Of a stretch of 35,753 nt of DNA, positions 6,106 to 13,231 are shown in pieces; position 1 is the first letter of the stretch; each line of letters opens with the position of its first letter. The DNA lies in IMG/VR virus record IMGVR_UViG_3300009537_000080, positions 1-35,753 of that record. One strand, given 5' to 3'. This DNA comes from a virus. Both the position numbers and the translations under genes were made by a program. The notes beneath the pieces were generated by a model. It saw only the letters and a program-made list of their open reading frames with translations, was not told the origin of the DNA and ran no database searches.

Positions 6106-6216
6106 TTATTTTGCGTATCTCGTGCCATGTGGCCACACAATAGGCTTCCTACTTTTCAAAAACTTGATAATTTTTCGTTCTTCTCTCCACATTTGGAGGT
6201 ATTTATAGAGTTTCAT
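6106..6216 (-). CDS. Tiny basic peptide, 36 aa
   Basis: This is a short Lys/Arg-rich peptide with two tryptophans. It overlaps the upstream gene by 14 bases and ends right before the hairpin at 6082-6105. No family is recognised; it could be real because of the packing and the aatATG start context. Confidence 0.35.
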   Translation of the reverse strand: MKLYKYLQMWREERKIIKFLKSRKPIVWPHGTRYAK

Positions 6217-6427
6217 ATTGTTTAGTTATTGAGTGAAGTTGACTCTCTAGCTGATTCACATTCGCTTGAAGGGTATCGACTTTATTATTTACCGCTTCAA
6301 CTAATTTTTTACTTAATACTTCAAACTCCTCTAGTATCATATCTACTTCATCGGGTTCGTAGATGTTAGTGCGTTCTTGCTCACGTTCGATTTCAAATGT
6401 TCGATGGGCTTGTTCGTTGTTGTACAT
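6203..6427 (-). CDS. Small coiled-coil protein, 74 aa
   Basis: The N-terminus is polar (QAHRTFEIEREQER) and the rest is a leucine/valine heptad coiled coil (about residues 28-74). Function unknown. The start is preceded by AT-rich sequence without a Shine-Dalgarno site. Confidence 0.5.
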   Translation of the reverse strand: MYNNEQAHRTFEIEREQERTNIYEPDEVDMILEEFEVLSKKLVEAVNNKVDTLQANVNQLESQLHSITKQYETL

Positions 6428-6459
6428 ATAGTTTATGTTAGTTGGGGTATCCCCCTAAA

Positions 6460-6636
6460 TTAGCTTTTATTGCCCTCTATTTGCCCCGTGGTGAGGTTTT
6501 GGGCTTCTTTACGTCTCTTTCTAGCTTCTGCTGATTTTAACCCCATTTTAGAAGCGTGTGCCTTTCTTTGTTCTGGTGTGGTTTTTGACCACCTGATTCG
6601 TGCCAGTTCCCCCGCGATGTGTGATATATCTTTCAT
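6460..6636 (-). CDS. Small basic, possibly DNA-binding protein, 58 aa
   Basis: The protein is rich in Arg/Lys in two predicted helices (about residues 11-45), with a basic segment SAEARKRRKEAQ. It is the first gene after the promoter at 6645-6673, whose -10 box ends only 8 bases before the ATG, so the mRNA may be leaderless. Promoter-proximal basic proteins in phages are often regulators, which is only inference here. Confidence 0.5.
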   Translation of the reverse strand: MKDISHIAGELARIRWSKTTPEQRKAHASKMGLKSAEARKRRKEAQNLTTGQIEGNKS

Positions 6637-6644
6637 ATGTTTAT

Positions 6645-6673
6645 ATATTACTATGTACTTGCGTATGTGTCAA
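6645..6673 (-). promoter_or_regulatory. Sigma-70-type promoter, probably leaderless transcript
   Basis: TTGACA (6673-6668), a 17-base spacer and TAATAT (6650-6645) are followed after 8 bases by the ATG at 6636. A normal start site would fall 0-2 bases before that ATG. Confidence 0.65.
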
Positions 6674-6692
6674 GTGGTCTTGTGTGGATAAC

Positions 6693-6815
6693 TCAGTCTG
6701 CCACCATCAGCAAGGCAATATGTGTGAGCAGTAGCCCTATCATGACTTTGTAATCGATTGTGGCGATTAAGATATTGCCGGTGATGTAGAATATTGTTGC
6801 TAGGATGTAGATCAT
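6693..6815 (-). CDS. Small two-helix membrane protein, 40 aa
   Basis: Two hydrophobic segments (about residues 2-19 and 24-39) with a short DYK turn suggest a hairpin membrane peptide. The start follows the preceding stop with the UAAUAUG junction (6819-6813), which supports it as a real gene. It ends about 20 bases before the -35 box of the 6.65-kb promoter. Confidence 0.45.
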   Translation of the reverse strand: MIYILATIFYITGNILIATIDYKVMIGLLLTHIALLMVAD

Positions 6816-6816
6816 A

Positions 6817-6972
6817 TTAAGCCTGTTCTAAATAATCGTTTATCAAATCTCGTAATTCTTCTAGGTATTGCTCTTCTATAAAAGCTGGTTGTTTCCCATT
6901 TTGTGAAATTGTTGCCAAGCCCATTCCCATATTAGCCACTATTGTTATGTTTGTTGATTCAAGTTTAGACAT
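6817..6972 (-). CDS. Hypothetical small protein, 51 aa
   Basis: The product has a beta-like N-terminal half followed by an acidic helix (EEQYLEELRDLINDYLE). No family is recognised. The UAAUAUG junction to the next gene and close spacing behind the 84-aa zinc protein support it. Confidence 0.48.
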   Translation of the reverse strand: MSKLESTNITIVANMGMGLATISQNGKQPAFIEEQYLEELRDLINDYLEQA

Positions 6973-7006
6973 AGTGTTTTGATTTATGAGTTAAAGTTTT
7001 TTCTAT

Positions 7007-7261
7007 TTATTCTTTTACTAAAATAGATTTGTTAATCTCCATAATTAAATCCACTGTTTGTTTCTTCCATTTCTTCCATGCACCGCAATCGCTACAGTAC
7101 GCCCCAAGCCTAAATGAATATTTTGGCATTGCAGGATTTTTGCTACCCTCATAACAAGGATTTGAAGTAAATGATATTTTTAGTATTTCTCCTGTACTTG
7201 TACCTGTCTCTGTTTTGCATTTTTCACAAACTTCGCAATCTGAAAAAATAGTGTATTCCAT
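7007..7261 (-). CDS. Zinc-binding protein, 84 aa
   Basis: CEVCEKC near residues 9-15 and YCSDCGAWKKW near residues 55-65 form two knuckles. The CxxCGxWxKW pattern is familiar from small phage proteins near replication genes, with no defined activity. It is five bases after the primase-helicase stop. Confidence 0.6.
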   Translation of the reverse strand: MEYTIFSDCEVCEKCKTETGTSTGEILKISFTSNPCYEGSKNPAMPKYSFRLGAYCSDCGAWKKWKKQTVDLIMEINKSILVKE

Positions 7262-7265
7262 AAAA

Positions 7266-9074
7266 TTAAAATGTTAGTGTCTCTAATGAATTATTGTCTA
7301 TTGCTGTTGTTATCTCGTCAAAAGAATAGCCACTTTTGTAATCTTCCCAAGCTGGTGGTTCATCCACAAAAGTTCCTTTGACAAAATATACTGTCCTGAT
7401 TGCCTCATCATATCCTCGACCTTTTTGAACATAAAGATTTGATGAATATTTTTCTGGGTAGGGTGCTCCAATATCATTGTTTCGTGCAATTTTGATAATA
7501 ACATCTGCACCATCCCCTATCTTCCCACTACCACTTAATTCATCCGACCCAAAATCTTTTTTGATTTGGCTTTTCCTATAGTGATGAATAAGAATTATTG
7601 GAATCTGTTTGTTGGCTGTAAAATTCATTATTCTTTTGGTGATTCTTTTTTGTCTATCGTTGTCTTGTTCTCTTTCATCGCCTTCGATCAAGTCAAGATT
7701 ATCTATAAAAACCAAGTCCGATGTGTCCTGTATACATTCTTCAATTGCATCCCATGTTATCGACCCACCTCTTCTAATGCTTTTAAAAAATAAATTTTCT
7801 ATTGAATTTATCTGTTTTAATTTCTTTTCAAAAGCAACTAATTTTATTTTAGGTATTTTATAATCCAACTCCTCTTCGATTGTTATCCCTGCATACTTTC
7901 TAGCGATATTCTCCTTTAGTTCTTCCTCCCCCATTTCAAGTGAAAGATACAATACTTTATGACCAAGTTCTGCATTCTTACAAGCCATGTCAAATGTAAA
8001 AGTTGTCTTACCACTATTTCTCTTCGCTCCAAAGACTGTGAAAGTACCTCTTTTGATAATTGGGAAAGCGATGTCTAACTCTCTAGTACCCCAAGTGTAT
8101 CTTAATTTGTAATCTTTTTTTATTGGCTTTTCGTTTATGATTTCTATTTGTTTAGTAATTTTTGTTTGTTCGTGTTCTCTCACCCAATCTTGAACTTCAG
8201 GAATATTATCTTTTGCCCATCTTGCTATTTCTGACTTTGACTTTCCATAGAAGCCTAGCCACTGGATCCAAGTCGGTCCACCTCTTTTACCACTACCTAT
8301 CATTCCTTGATTATCTATCCACCCATCACACATTTGACCATTCACATAGATGTACTCACCCTCAGGGCTTCTTTTTCTAAATTCAATAATTTCGTTATTT
8401 ACTATTGGAAAGCCTGACATCCTTGCGAGCATTATTCTATTATCCATTGATCCGAGCATTTGCCAAAAGTCGTCTGTGTTGATTTTTGGTTGTTTTATTG
8501 GTTGGTAGACTTCTTCTGTATATGGAAATGCTTTTATCATCTGGTCTTCAGTATAGACATTTTTTGGGGCAAGGTGGGTTATCTCGACTAGCTTTGGCTT
8601 TGTCTTATCCTTCATGTGCTTGAAGCCAGGGACTCGGAACACACGAGATATATCTTTACAAGCCTGGTCTCCACTAAACTTACTGATTAGCCCTTGGACA
8701 ATTTTCTTATAATTATCTTTAGTTCCGTCCTTTGCCAACCAATAAGCATGCACTGAGCTTTTAGTCTCAACCAAGAAGCTTGGAGCAAGGGGTGATTCTG
8801 CTAAATTCTTGTATTGTTCAGATAGTGACAAACTATCATTCTCAACAATCCAAGCATTTATACCTTTACAATCTTCTGCTCTTCGCCGACCACTAGGGAA
8901 GCTATTTGGTGTAAAGAATATCCCTGCTCCTTGTTCATTAAGCTCTATGATTTGCTCCTTCGTGAAATCTTTTGGTCTACCGCATCTTACTAAGTTCTTA
9001 TTTTTCTCATTAGGATTATCATCAAATATCTGCACTGCAAATCCTGGAAAGTGTGCAAGAAAATCTTTTGTCAT
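7266..9074 (-). CDS. Bifunctional primase-helicase, 602 aa
   Basis: The N-terminal ~180 residues resemble RepB/PrimPol-type primase domains: NAWIVEND (73-80) at the metal-binding position, TKSSVHAYW (104-112) and DISRVFRVPGF (141-151). The C-terminal half is a DnaB/RecA-like helicase with Walker A GAKRNSGKTT (349-358), Walker B LVFIDNLDL (454-462) and a downstream HH/arginine region. It would synthesise primers and unwind DNA at the fork. It overlaps the O-like initiator stop and so belongs to one replication operon. The primase motif reads VEND where DxD is usual, so the polymerising activity is less certain than the helicase. Confidence 0.85.
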   Translation of the reverse strand: MTKDFLAHFPGFAVQIFDDNPNEKNKNLVRCGRPKDFTKEQIIELNEQGAGIFFTPNSFPSGRRRAEDCKGINAWIVENDSLSLSEQYKNLAESPLAPSFLVETKSSVHAYWLAKDGTKDNYKKIVQGLISKFSGDQACKDISRVFRVPGFKHMKDKTKPKLVEITHLAPKNVYTEDQMIKAFPYTEEVYQPIKQPKINTDDFWQMLGSMDNRIMLARMSGFPIVNNEIIEFRKRSPEGEYIYVNGQMCDGWIDNQGMIGSGKRGGPTWIQWLGFYGKSKSEIARWAKDNIPEVQDWVREHEQTKITKQIEIINEKPIKKDYKLRYTWGTRELDIAFPIIKRGTFTVFGAKRNSGKTTFTFDMACKNAELGHKVLYLSLEMGEEELKENIARKYAGITIEEELDYKIPKIKLVAFEKKLKQINSIENLFFKSIRRGGSITWDAIEECIQDTSDLVFIDNLDLIEGDEREQDNDRQKRITKRIMNFTANKQIPIILIHHYRKSQIKKDFGSDELSGSGKIGDGADVIIKIARNNDIGAPYPEKYSSNLYVQKGRGYDEAIRTVYFVKGTFVDEPPAWEDYKSGYSFDEITTAIDNNSLETLTF

Positions 9075-9826
9075 AAGTCAAATCTTTTATAATATTTTGC
9101 CATTACTTCTAAAGTGTGCTTTTTCACCAATCTAAACCAAGCTGTGTTGTCCCCATGGTCTCTCTTCATTTGTTCTATTTCTTGTTCGATATCATTTTTC
9201 ACTGGAAATAAACCTTGCCATGAATTAAATACAGATTGCTCAAGCATTTTTATAGCTGTATCCACATTTTCATTTTCCAGTTTTTTTAAGGCTATTTGTT
9301 TTGCCTTATCCGTCATTGGTTTTTTTATCTTTTTTCTCATTTCAACATAATCATCCCACAACTGGTTAAATTCAACATTTTCAAAAAAAATCCCTTTCTT
9401 TTGTATTTTCTTTTGTATTTCTTTTGTATGTAAAGTTTTCTTGACTAGTTGAGAGTGTAAAACTTGACTAGTTGAGGGAGAAAACTTGACTAGTTTACTT
9501 TTCTTTACTAGTTGCCATTTGTCATAATCTTTGTTAAAAGCCCATAGATTAGAGCAATTTTTGCTACTGCCTTTCTTTACTAGTGTAATTATCTTGACTA
9601 GTTGTAAGTTATATAATGAAGTACAAATCGTTTGTTTCGATACTGGTATAGCTTCACAAAACTGTGATAATGATATTTCATCTTGCAGTTTTTGGTAGCC
9701 ATAAGTTTTGCGCCAAATAAAAAGTAGGCAAGAAATTTCAGTCCCGTTAAGCCCTGATGAAATTACTTTTTCAAGGATTTCGTTCGCTATTCTTGTGTGC
9801 CCATTTTCAAGCTGTGGTGTTGCCAT
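9071..9826 (-). CDS. Replication initiator, phage O-protein N-terminal family, 251 aa
   Basis: Residues 4-60 (PQLENGHTRIANEILE, then LNGTEISCLLFIWRKTYGYQK) match the winged-helix origin-binding domain of lambda-O-type proteins. The middle (about 100-140) is encoded by the iterons and AT-rich repeats described separately, and the C-terminal region should contact the helicase loader or the neighbouring helicase. The gene overlaps the primase-helicase by four bases. It is the first gene after the 10-kb promoter and structured RNA. The start has the AATAATATG context without a Shine-Dalgarno site. Confidence 0.85.
   Translation of the reverse strand: MATPQLENGHTRIANEILEKVISSGLNGTEISCLLFIWRKTYGYQKLQDEISLSQFCEAIPVSKQTICTSLYNLQLVKIITLVKKGSSKNCSNLWAFNKDYDKWQLVKKSKLVKFSPSTSQVLHSQLVKKTLHTKEIQKKIQKKGIFFENVEFNQLWDDYVEMRKKIKKPMTDKAKQIALKKLENENVDTAIKMLEQSVFNSWQGLFPVKNDIEQEIEQMKRDHGDNTAWFRLVKKHTLEVMAKYYKRFDL
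9391..9603. repeat. Putative replication origin: iterons plus AT-rich repeats inside the O-like gene
   Basis: The 11-mer CTTGACTAGTT occurs exactly at 9440-9450, 9463-9473, 9485-9495 and 9593-9603, with near copies at 9503-9513 (one mismatch) and 9575-9585 (two). Next to them, TCTTTTGTAT repeats three times (9397-9406, 9409-9418, 9420-9429) in an AT-rich stretch. Iterons beside an AT-rich unwinding region within the initiator gene is the organisation of lambda ori. The repeats are fitted into coding sequence (the KLVK/SQLVKK segments), so selection on DNA is likely. Confidence 0.8.
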
Positions 9827-9892
9827 ATTATTTTATATATACTTGTAATGAGCCCCCAGTTCGTATGGTTCTATTTTCATAGGTTTTTCAAT

Positions 9893-9965
9893 AAAAAAAC
9901 CTGAGCGAAGTGGCTAACGAGCTTCCCAGCCCTTGTCTCTTGCGAGACACACTTCACACAGGTTT
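9893..9965 (-). ncRNA. Structured RNA ending in a U-run (small RNA or attenuator)
   Basis: On the minus strand AAACCTG (9965-9959) pairs with CAGGTTT (9903-9897), and GAAGTG (9955-9950) with CACTTC (9912-9907), a long stem of about 15 pairs with one mismatch. Inside is a 6-bp hairpin TGTCTC/GAGACA capped by a GCAA tetraloop (9949-9934), plus a second weaker arm (GCT...AGC). Seven U follow the long stem (9899-9893). From the strong promoter at 10011-10039 this would make an RNA of about 112 nt ending just before the initiator gene. It could be a free small RNA or a leader attenuator. Confidence 0.6.
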
Positions 9966-10010
9966 CTTGATTTAAATAATTGTCTGTGGATATTTGTTAG
10001 CATTTTATCA

Positions 10011-10039
10011 ATTATATTACAACCCCTTGTGGTTGTCAA
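10011..10039 (-). promoter_or_regulatory. Consensus sigma-70 promoter with operator-like dyad
   Basis: TTGACA (10039-10034), a 17-base spacer and TATAAT (10016-10011) match the consensus exactly. A dyad ACAACC-N6-GGTTGT (10019-10036) fills the spacer and overlaps the -35 box, well placed for repression. Expected start is near 10004. The 147 bases from here up to the HTH gene (10040-10186) contain short dyads (for example around CCTAGGAG near 10105) but no gene that I can support. Confidence 0.8.
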
Positions 10040-10186
10040 GTTTCAGTCAAGGAAGGTAACTCCCATGCTCGTGTTAGCTACCCCCTCAACTTTTGACCCC
10101 TCCTAGGAGTCTATCAGCCTGAGCCAATAGTACCCTGATCGAAGTCTATACAGACACATAGTATCATGTATTTATTATATTATACA

Positions 10187-10372
10187 CTATGTAATTTTAT
10201 CGTCAACTGGTTTATCCACAATCACCTCGTTTACTGCATTTGTGACCCAGACTCGGCTACGATTCATCACCTTACCAGCTTCGTCATGTGTAAATCCTCT
10301 ACGCACCAGCGACCTAGCATAATCTTTGTATGCTTCCAATTCTCTTTGTTTCTTTTCTGTTAGTTTTGGCAT
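10187..10372 (-). CDS. Small helix-turn-helix protein, 61 aa
   Basis: The segment LVRRGFTHDEAGKVMNRSRVWVTNAV (in the middle of the protein) has the shape of a helix-turn-helix as in resolvase or sigma-region-4-like domains, preceded by a basic helix. It lies directly upstream of the dyad-bearing replication promoter, so it is a candidate regulator of it. The second of two close ATGs (10372) is preferred because it lies exactly 8 bases after the -10 of its own promoter; the first (10378) would add two residues. Confidence 0.6.
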   Translation of the reverse strand: MPKLTEKKQRELEAYKDYARSLVRRGFTHDEAGKVMNRSRVWVTNAVNEVIVDKPVDDKIT

Positions 10373-10380
10373 ATACATAC

Positions 10381-10409
10381 AAGGTACTCACTTAATGTAA
10401 TTATGTCAA
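10381..10409 (-). promoter_or_regulatory. Possible promoter of the HTH gene, short or no leader
   Basis: TTGACA (10409-10404) with a 17-base spacer leads to TACCTT (10386-10381), a weak -10. The ATG at 10372 follows 8 bases after it, the same geometry as the 6.65-kb promoter. Confidence 0.4.
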
Positions 10410-10410
10410 G

Positions 10411-10644
10411 TTATTTTTTCAATTTAACGTATATTTTGCGACCCAATCCAACCAAGGTGGTTAGTCCGGAAACACCGACAAATATTTGATTGATTATGTC
10501 TGTCAATCCACCACTTGACACTTCTACCCCTGCCAATGAAGTAAGATATAATGCTAGTGGTACTAGACCCAATAACAACCCTTTGATGGTGAGTGATAAT
10601 TCGTTCTCGTTGACACTCGATCCTAAATATTTTGGTACTCTCAT
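10411..10644 (-). CDS. Putative holin, 77 aa
   Basis: Two membrane helices (about residues 20-38, LLLGLVPLALYLTSLAG, and 50-68, INQIFVGVSGLTTLVG), a short charged N-terminus and a basic C-terminal tail (RKIYVKLKK) match small phage holins that form lysis pores. It directly follows the papain-like peptidase gene (UAAAUAUG junction). No sequence family is certain, so the call rests on topology and position. Confidence 0.65.
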   Translation of the reverse strand: MRVPKYLGSSVNENELSLTIKGLLLGLVPLALYLTSLAGVEVSSGGLTDIINQIFVGVSGLTTLVGLGRKIYVKLKK

Positions 10645-10646
10645 AT

Positions 10647-11597
10647 TTAAACTTTACGACCAAGTTTCTTAAACATCGCAGAAATCTGGTCAAATAAATT
10701 AACTTTTTTGGCGGAAATACTAACCCCTTCCGCATAGTTTTTAACATCAGGTACATCCATCCAATCCTTATTGACCCAAGCTGTTTGACCCATTAGCTCA
10801 ATAAAGTCTGGCTCTTGCTCTATGTGATGAATTTTTCCATCTGAGTCCACTAGGTAAATTTTCCCTGTTGACATGTCTCTGATAAGTTTAAAAGTCATAT
10901 CGTTTATGGTTATTTTAAGTACTTTATTATATAAGTGTCTCATCCCGAAGCTAAACGGATAATCCAAATCATATTCTAGTTTACGACCAAAGTATGAATC
11001 ATAGGCATGATATTTAGTGTCCTTGGCGACCAATATAATCGAGTGGTCAGCTCCTTGGAATTGGGATGTTCTGTTGGTGCGACTATCAACCGCTACTTGT
11101 AATGGTCCACGTCTTAGAGCTTCTTCAAAATCAGTCTTCCTAACCTTCTCATAACCATACTCATAATCCACAAACCATTTAATCCCAGTGTCTAGCACTC
11201 CGACAGGTGGATATGTAAAAAATTCATTCTCACTCATACTATCAGTAAACGGATAAATCTCTTCCGCTACCGCTCCTTTGATTCGTTTGGCTTCGGCTAC
11301 ATTATTGTGTGAGTTGCCTCTACCAGGAATAGTATTTGATACCACGGAAAGAAATCTATCAGAGTAATTAACCTCCTCACCATATTTGAATTTATGTATA
11401 ATTTCACAAGCATTGTTATTGGCGAATGAAACGCATGAATAAGTATCGAAGTTTTTTCTCTGTTGCTCCATAATAGGGACGTAGGGTCGCCAATCACCAC
11501 TATCCAGCAAGACTTCCCCACTTAGCTTGGTTTTTGCACCAAATATATAGTCTTCCTCTTTTTCTATGTCGGGTATAAACCCTGGTGTTTTGTACAT
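10647..11597 (-). CDS. Papain-like cysteine peptidase, candidate lysis enzyme, 316 aa
   Basis: The core reads DTYSCVSFANN (51-61, catalytic C55), GADHSIILVA (182-191, H185) and HAYDSYFG (197-204, D200), the order of a C1/C39-type papain fold. The last ~100 residues form a separate tail with a DMSTGKIYLVDSDGKIHHI segment resembling a small beta module. Located between a coiled-coil/TM protein and a holin, it is the best candidate for the wall-degrading lysis enzyme, since no lysozyme or amidase is visible. It could instead process virion proteins. The ATG at 11597 fits the UAAUAUG junction; an upstream ATG would add eight residues. Confidence 0.7.
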   Translation of the reverse strand: MYKTPGFIPDIEKEEDYIFGAKTKLSGEVLLDSGDWRPYVPIMEQQRKNFDTYSCVSFANNNACEIIHKFKYGEEVNYSDRFLSVVSNTIPGRGNSHNNVAEAKRIKGAVAEEIYPFTDSMSENEFFTYPPVGVLDTGIKWFVDYEYGYEKVRKTDFEEALRRGPLQVAVDSRTNRTSQFQGADHSIILVAKDTKYHAYDSYFGRKLEYDLDYPFSFGMRHLYNKVLKITINDMTFKLIRDMSTGKIYLVDSDGKIHHIEQEPDFIELMGQTAWVNKDWMDVPDVKNYAEGVSISAKKVNLFDQISAMFKKLGRKV

Positions 11598-11598
11598 A

Positions 11599-11850
11599 TT
11601 AAAATACAAATTTAAGTACAATATTTATTGTTGTTAGCAGAACCACCCCTGCAAAAATATATTTTGTGTTTACACTTACCTGTTCGCTTAGCTTGGGGAT
11701 TTCTTCAGCCACCCTAATATCGTATCTATTGATCCATTCGTTGTGCTTCGCAACTTTACCATTTAGCTCATCGAGATGAGCCTCAATTTTGCCCATAAAT
11801 GTAGCTGTCTGATTCATGAAGTTGATTGTAGTGCCAGTGAGCTTGTCCAT
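11599..11850 (-). CDS. Coiled-coil protein with C-terminal membrane helix (XhlA-like), 83 aa
   Basis: Residues 15-60 form a polar coiled coil and 63-81 a single hydrophobic helix (IFAGVVLLTTINIVLKF) at the very end. Bacillus XhlA, a lysis accessory protein, has the same build and size. Placement directly before the peptidase and holin supports a lysis role. Sequence identity to XhlA cannot be claimed. Confidence 0.55.
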   Translation of the reverse strand: MDKLTGTTINFMNQTATFMGKIEAHLDELNGKVAKHNEWINRYDIRVAEEIPKLSEQVSVNTKYIFAGVVLLTTINIVLKFVF

Positions 11851-11868
11851 ATTATGTGCCCAAGATGA

Positions 11869-12843
11869 TTATTCAAGCCTTAAAAAAGCGTTCCCTGCGC
11901 CCGCGTTGTAGATGTCCGCAATCTGTGTCGCCGTCGGACGTAGCATTGTTGGCGACGCAGCGTAGTCGACCCATAGCGCGCAGTCCGCGAGGTGTCCGTC
12001 GAGCGCGTTATTTGGCGGGTCGAGGAGCCAGTTGCCAAACTCGATAGGGTGTGTCGTGGAGTTAGCCCAGACACTAGTGACGGCGCTGTCCACTCGAGTC
12101 TCACCATTGAGCGAGAGAAATGCGTAACCTTCCGCCCAACCCATCAGCACATGATTCCAGGCGTTGAGGTTCACGCTCCCAACACTGACTGGCGAACTAG
12201 CCCAGTTAATGCCGTCTTCAGACACCACGAACTGCACCTTGCTAGATGCATTGATGACCGAGTACCAGTGCCGTTGGTTGTTGACGCCATACGAATTCGT
12301 TAGAATCAGATCACTTACTGCCCGCGGGTACACCCACGCACTCACCCAGAACGGCTTTGTTCCGTATGGGATGAAATCGAATCGGAACGCACCAGCGGTG
12401 CGGGGCCACGTTGAAGTGTTCCCCGCAATATCAATCGACCCTCGTCGACCGCCGCGTGGATGACGCAGAGCCCATCGATTAGGTGCCGCGCCATGCTGTA
12501 TCAGCGGAATATTGCCGAGCACCCCACTGTCGACGAACCCGCCAGCGATGAGGGCGCCCGTGCCTCGGAGCGGCCAGAACTCGACCAAGAAGTCATCGAG
12601 CGTGCCGGTAGTGTCGACCTGCCAGCCCGCCGCAGTACCTCCCGCTGCTGCGAAAGTAACGTCAGGAGTTAAATCTACATCCTGATCTGGCATTATGATA
12701 GTTCTTGTCGTACCAGACGCTACGTTGGCAACACTTATGTCAAGTTTTTTGGTTGGGTCGCTTGCGTCTGCGACAATTGGTTGTGAACTGCTTATTGTCC
12801 CTGGGGTAGAGTTATTTAGTCCACCCAATATTTCTTCTGGCAT
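11869..12843 (-). CDS. Tail fibre protein with LamG/concanavalin-like domain, GC-rich, 324 aa
   Basis: Residues 30-60 are a short module common in phage fibres (DPTKKLDISV...GTTRTIIMPDQDVDL). The rest (about 72-324) is a jelly-roll lectin-like domain with HPRGGRRGSIDIAGNT, WPRTAG and NAWNHVLMGWAEG motifs. It is clearly paralogous to residues 22-275 of the protein at 13554-15218, but the two modules occur in the opposite order. From about 11880 to 12660 the DNA is much more GC-rich than the neighbourhood, while the N-terminal module is not, so the domain looks recently acquired. Likely receptor binding. Confidence 0.8.
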   Translation of the reverse strand: MPEEILGGLNNSTPGTISSSQPIVADASDPTKKLDISVANVASGTTRTIIMPDQDVDLTPDVTFAAAGGTAAGWQVDTTGTLDDFLVEFWPLRGTGALIAGGFVDSGVLGNIPLIQHGAAPNRWALRHPRGGRRGSIDIAGNTSTWPRTAGAFRFDFIPYGTKPFWVSAWVYPRAVSDLILTNSYGVNNQRHWYSVINASSKVQFVVSEDGINWASSPVSVGSVNLNAWNHVLMGWAEGYAFLSLNGETRVDSAVTSVWANSTTHPIEFGNWLLDPPNNALDGHLADCALWVDYAASPTMLRPTATQIADIYNAGAGNAFLRLE

Positions 12844-12858
12844 AAATTTATAATTATA

Positions 12859-13230
12859 TTAAAATTCTATTGACTCCATCAGCTCTGTATATACATCTTC
12901 GCTATCAATTCTTGGTATATCCTCACGGATTTTATAATAGTACTCCAAGGCTTCTTTGGCTCTACCCGATAGTTTAATGTCTGCATTTTTGTATCTTGTC
13001 GCTCCTATCTTACCGATTCTCTTCTCTTCTAGTGGTATCCACTCAGCAATCTCACCCTTGTCATTCAACATCCCTTTTTCCGCACTCTGTCTTAGTAGGG
13101 TGTTTATCTCAATCACTCCTCTGATATATTCTTTTTTGTAGGCTTCTCGCTTAACTGGTTGGCCTTGTGCGTCAACCATCTCATCAAAGTTGATAATGTT
13201 AGATATGACTGATAGTGTTTCTGCTTTCAT
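12859..13230 (-). CDS. Hypothetical protein of the tail region, 123 aa
   Basis: This is a mixed alpha/beta protein with a Lys/Arg-rich centre (IGKIGATRYKNADIKL) and an acidic C-terminus. No family is recognised. It sits between two fibre genes with a UAAUAUG junction to the preceding one, so it may be a fibre connector, chaperone or minor virion protein. Confidence 0.5.
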   Translation of the reverse strand: MKAETLSVISNIINFDEMVDAQGQPVKREAYKKEYIRGVIEINTLLRQSAEKGMLNDKGEIAEWIPLEEKRIGKIGATRYKNADIKLSGRAKEALEYYYKIREDIPRIDSEDVYTELMESIEF

Positions 13231-13231
13231 A

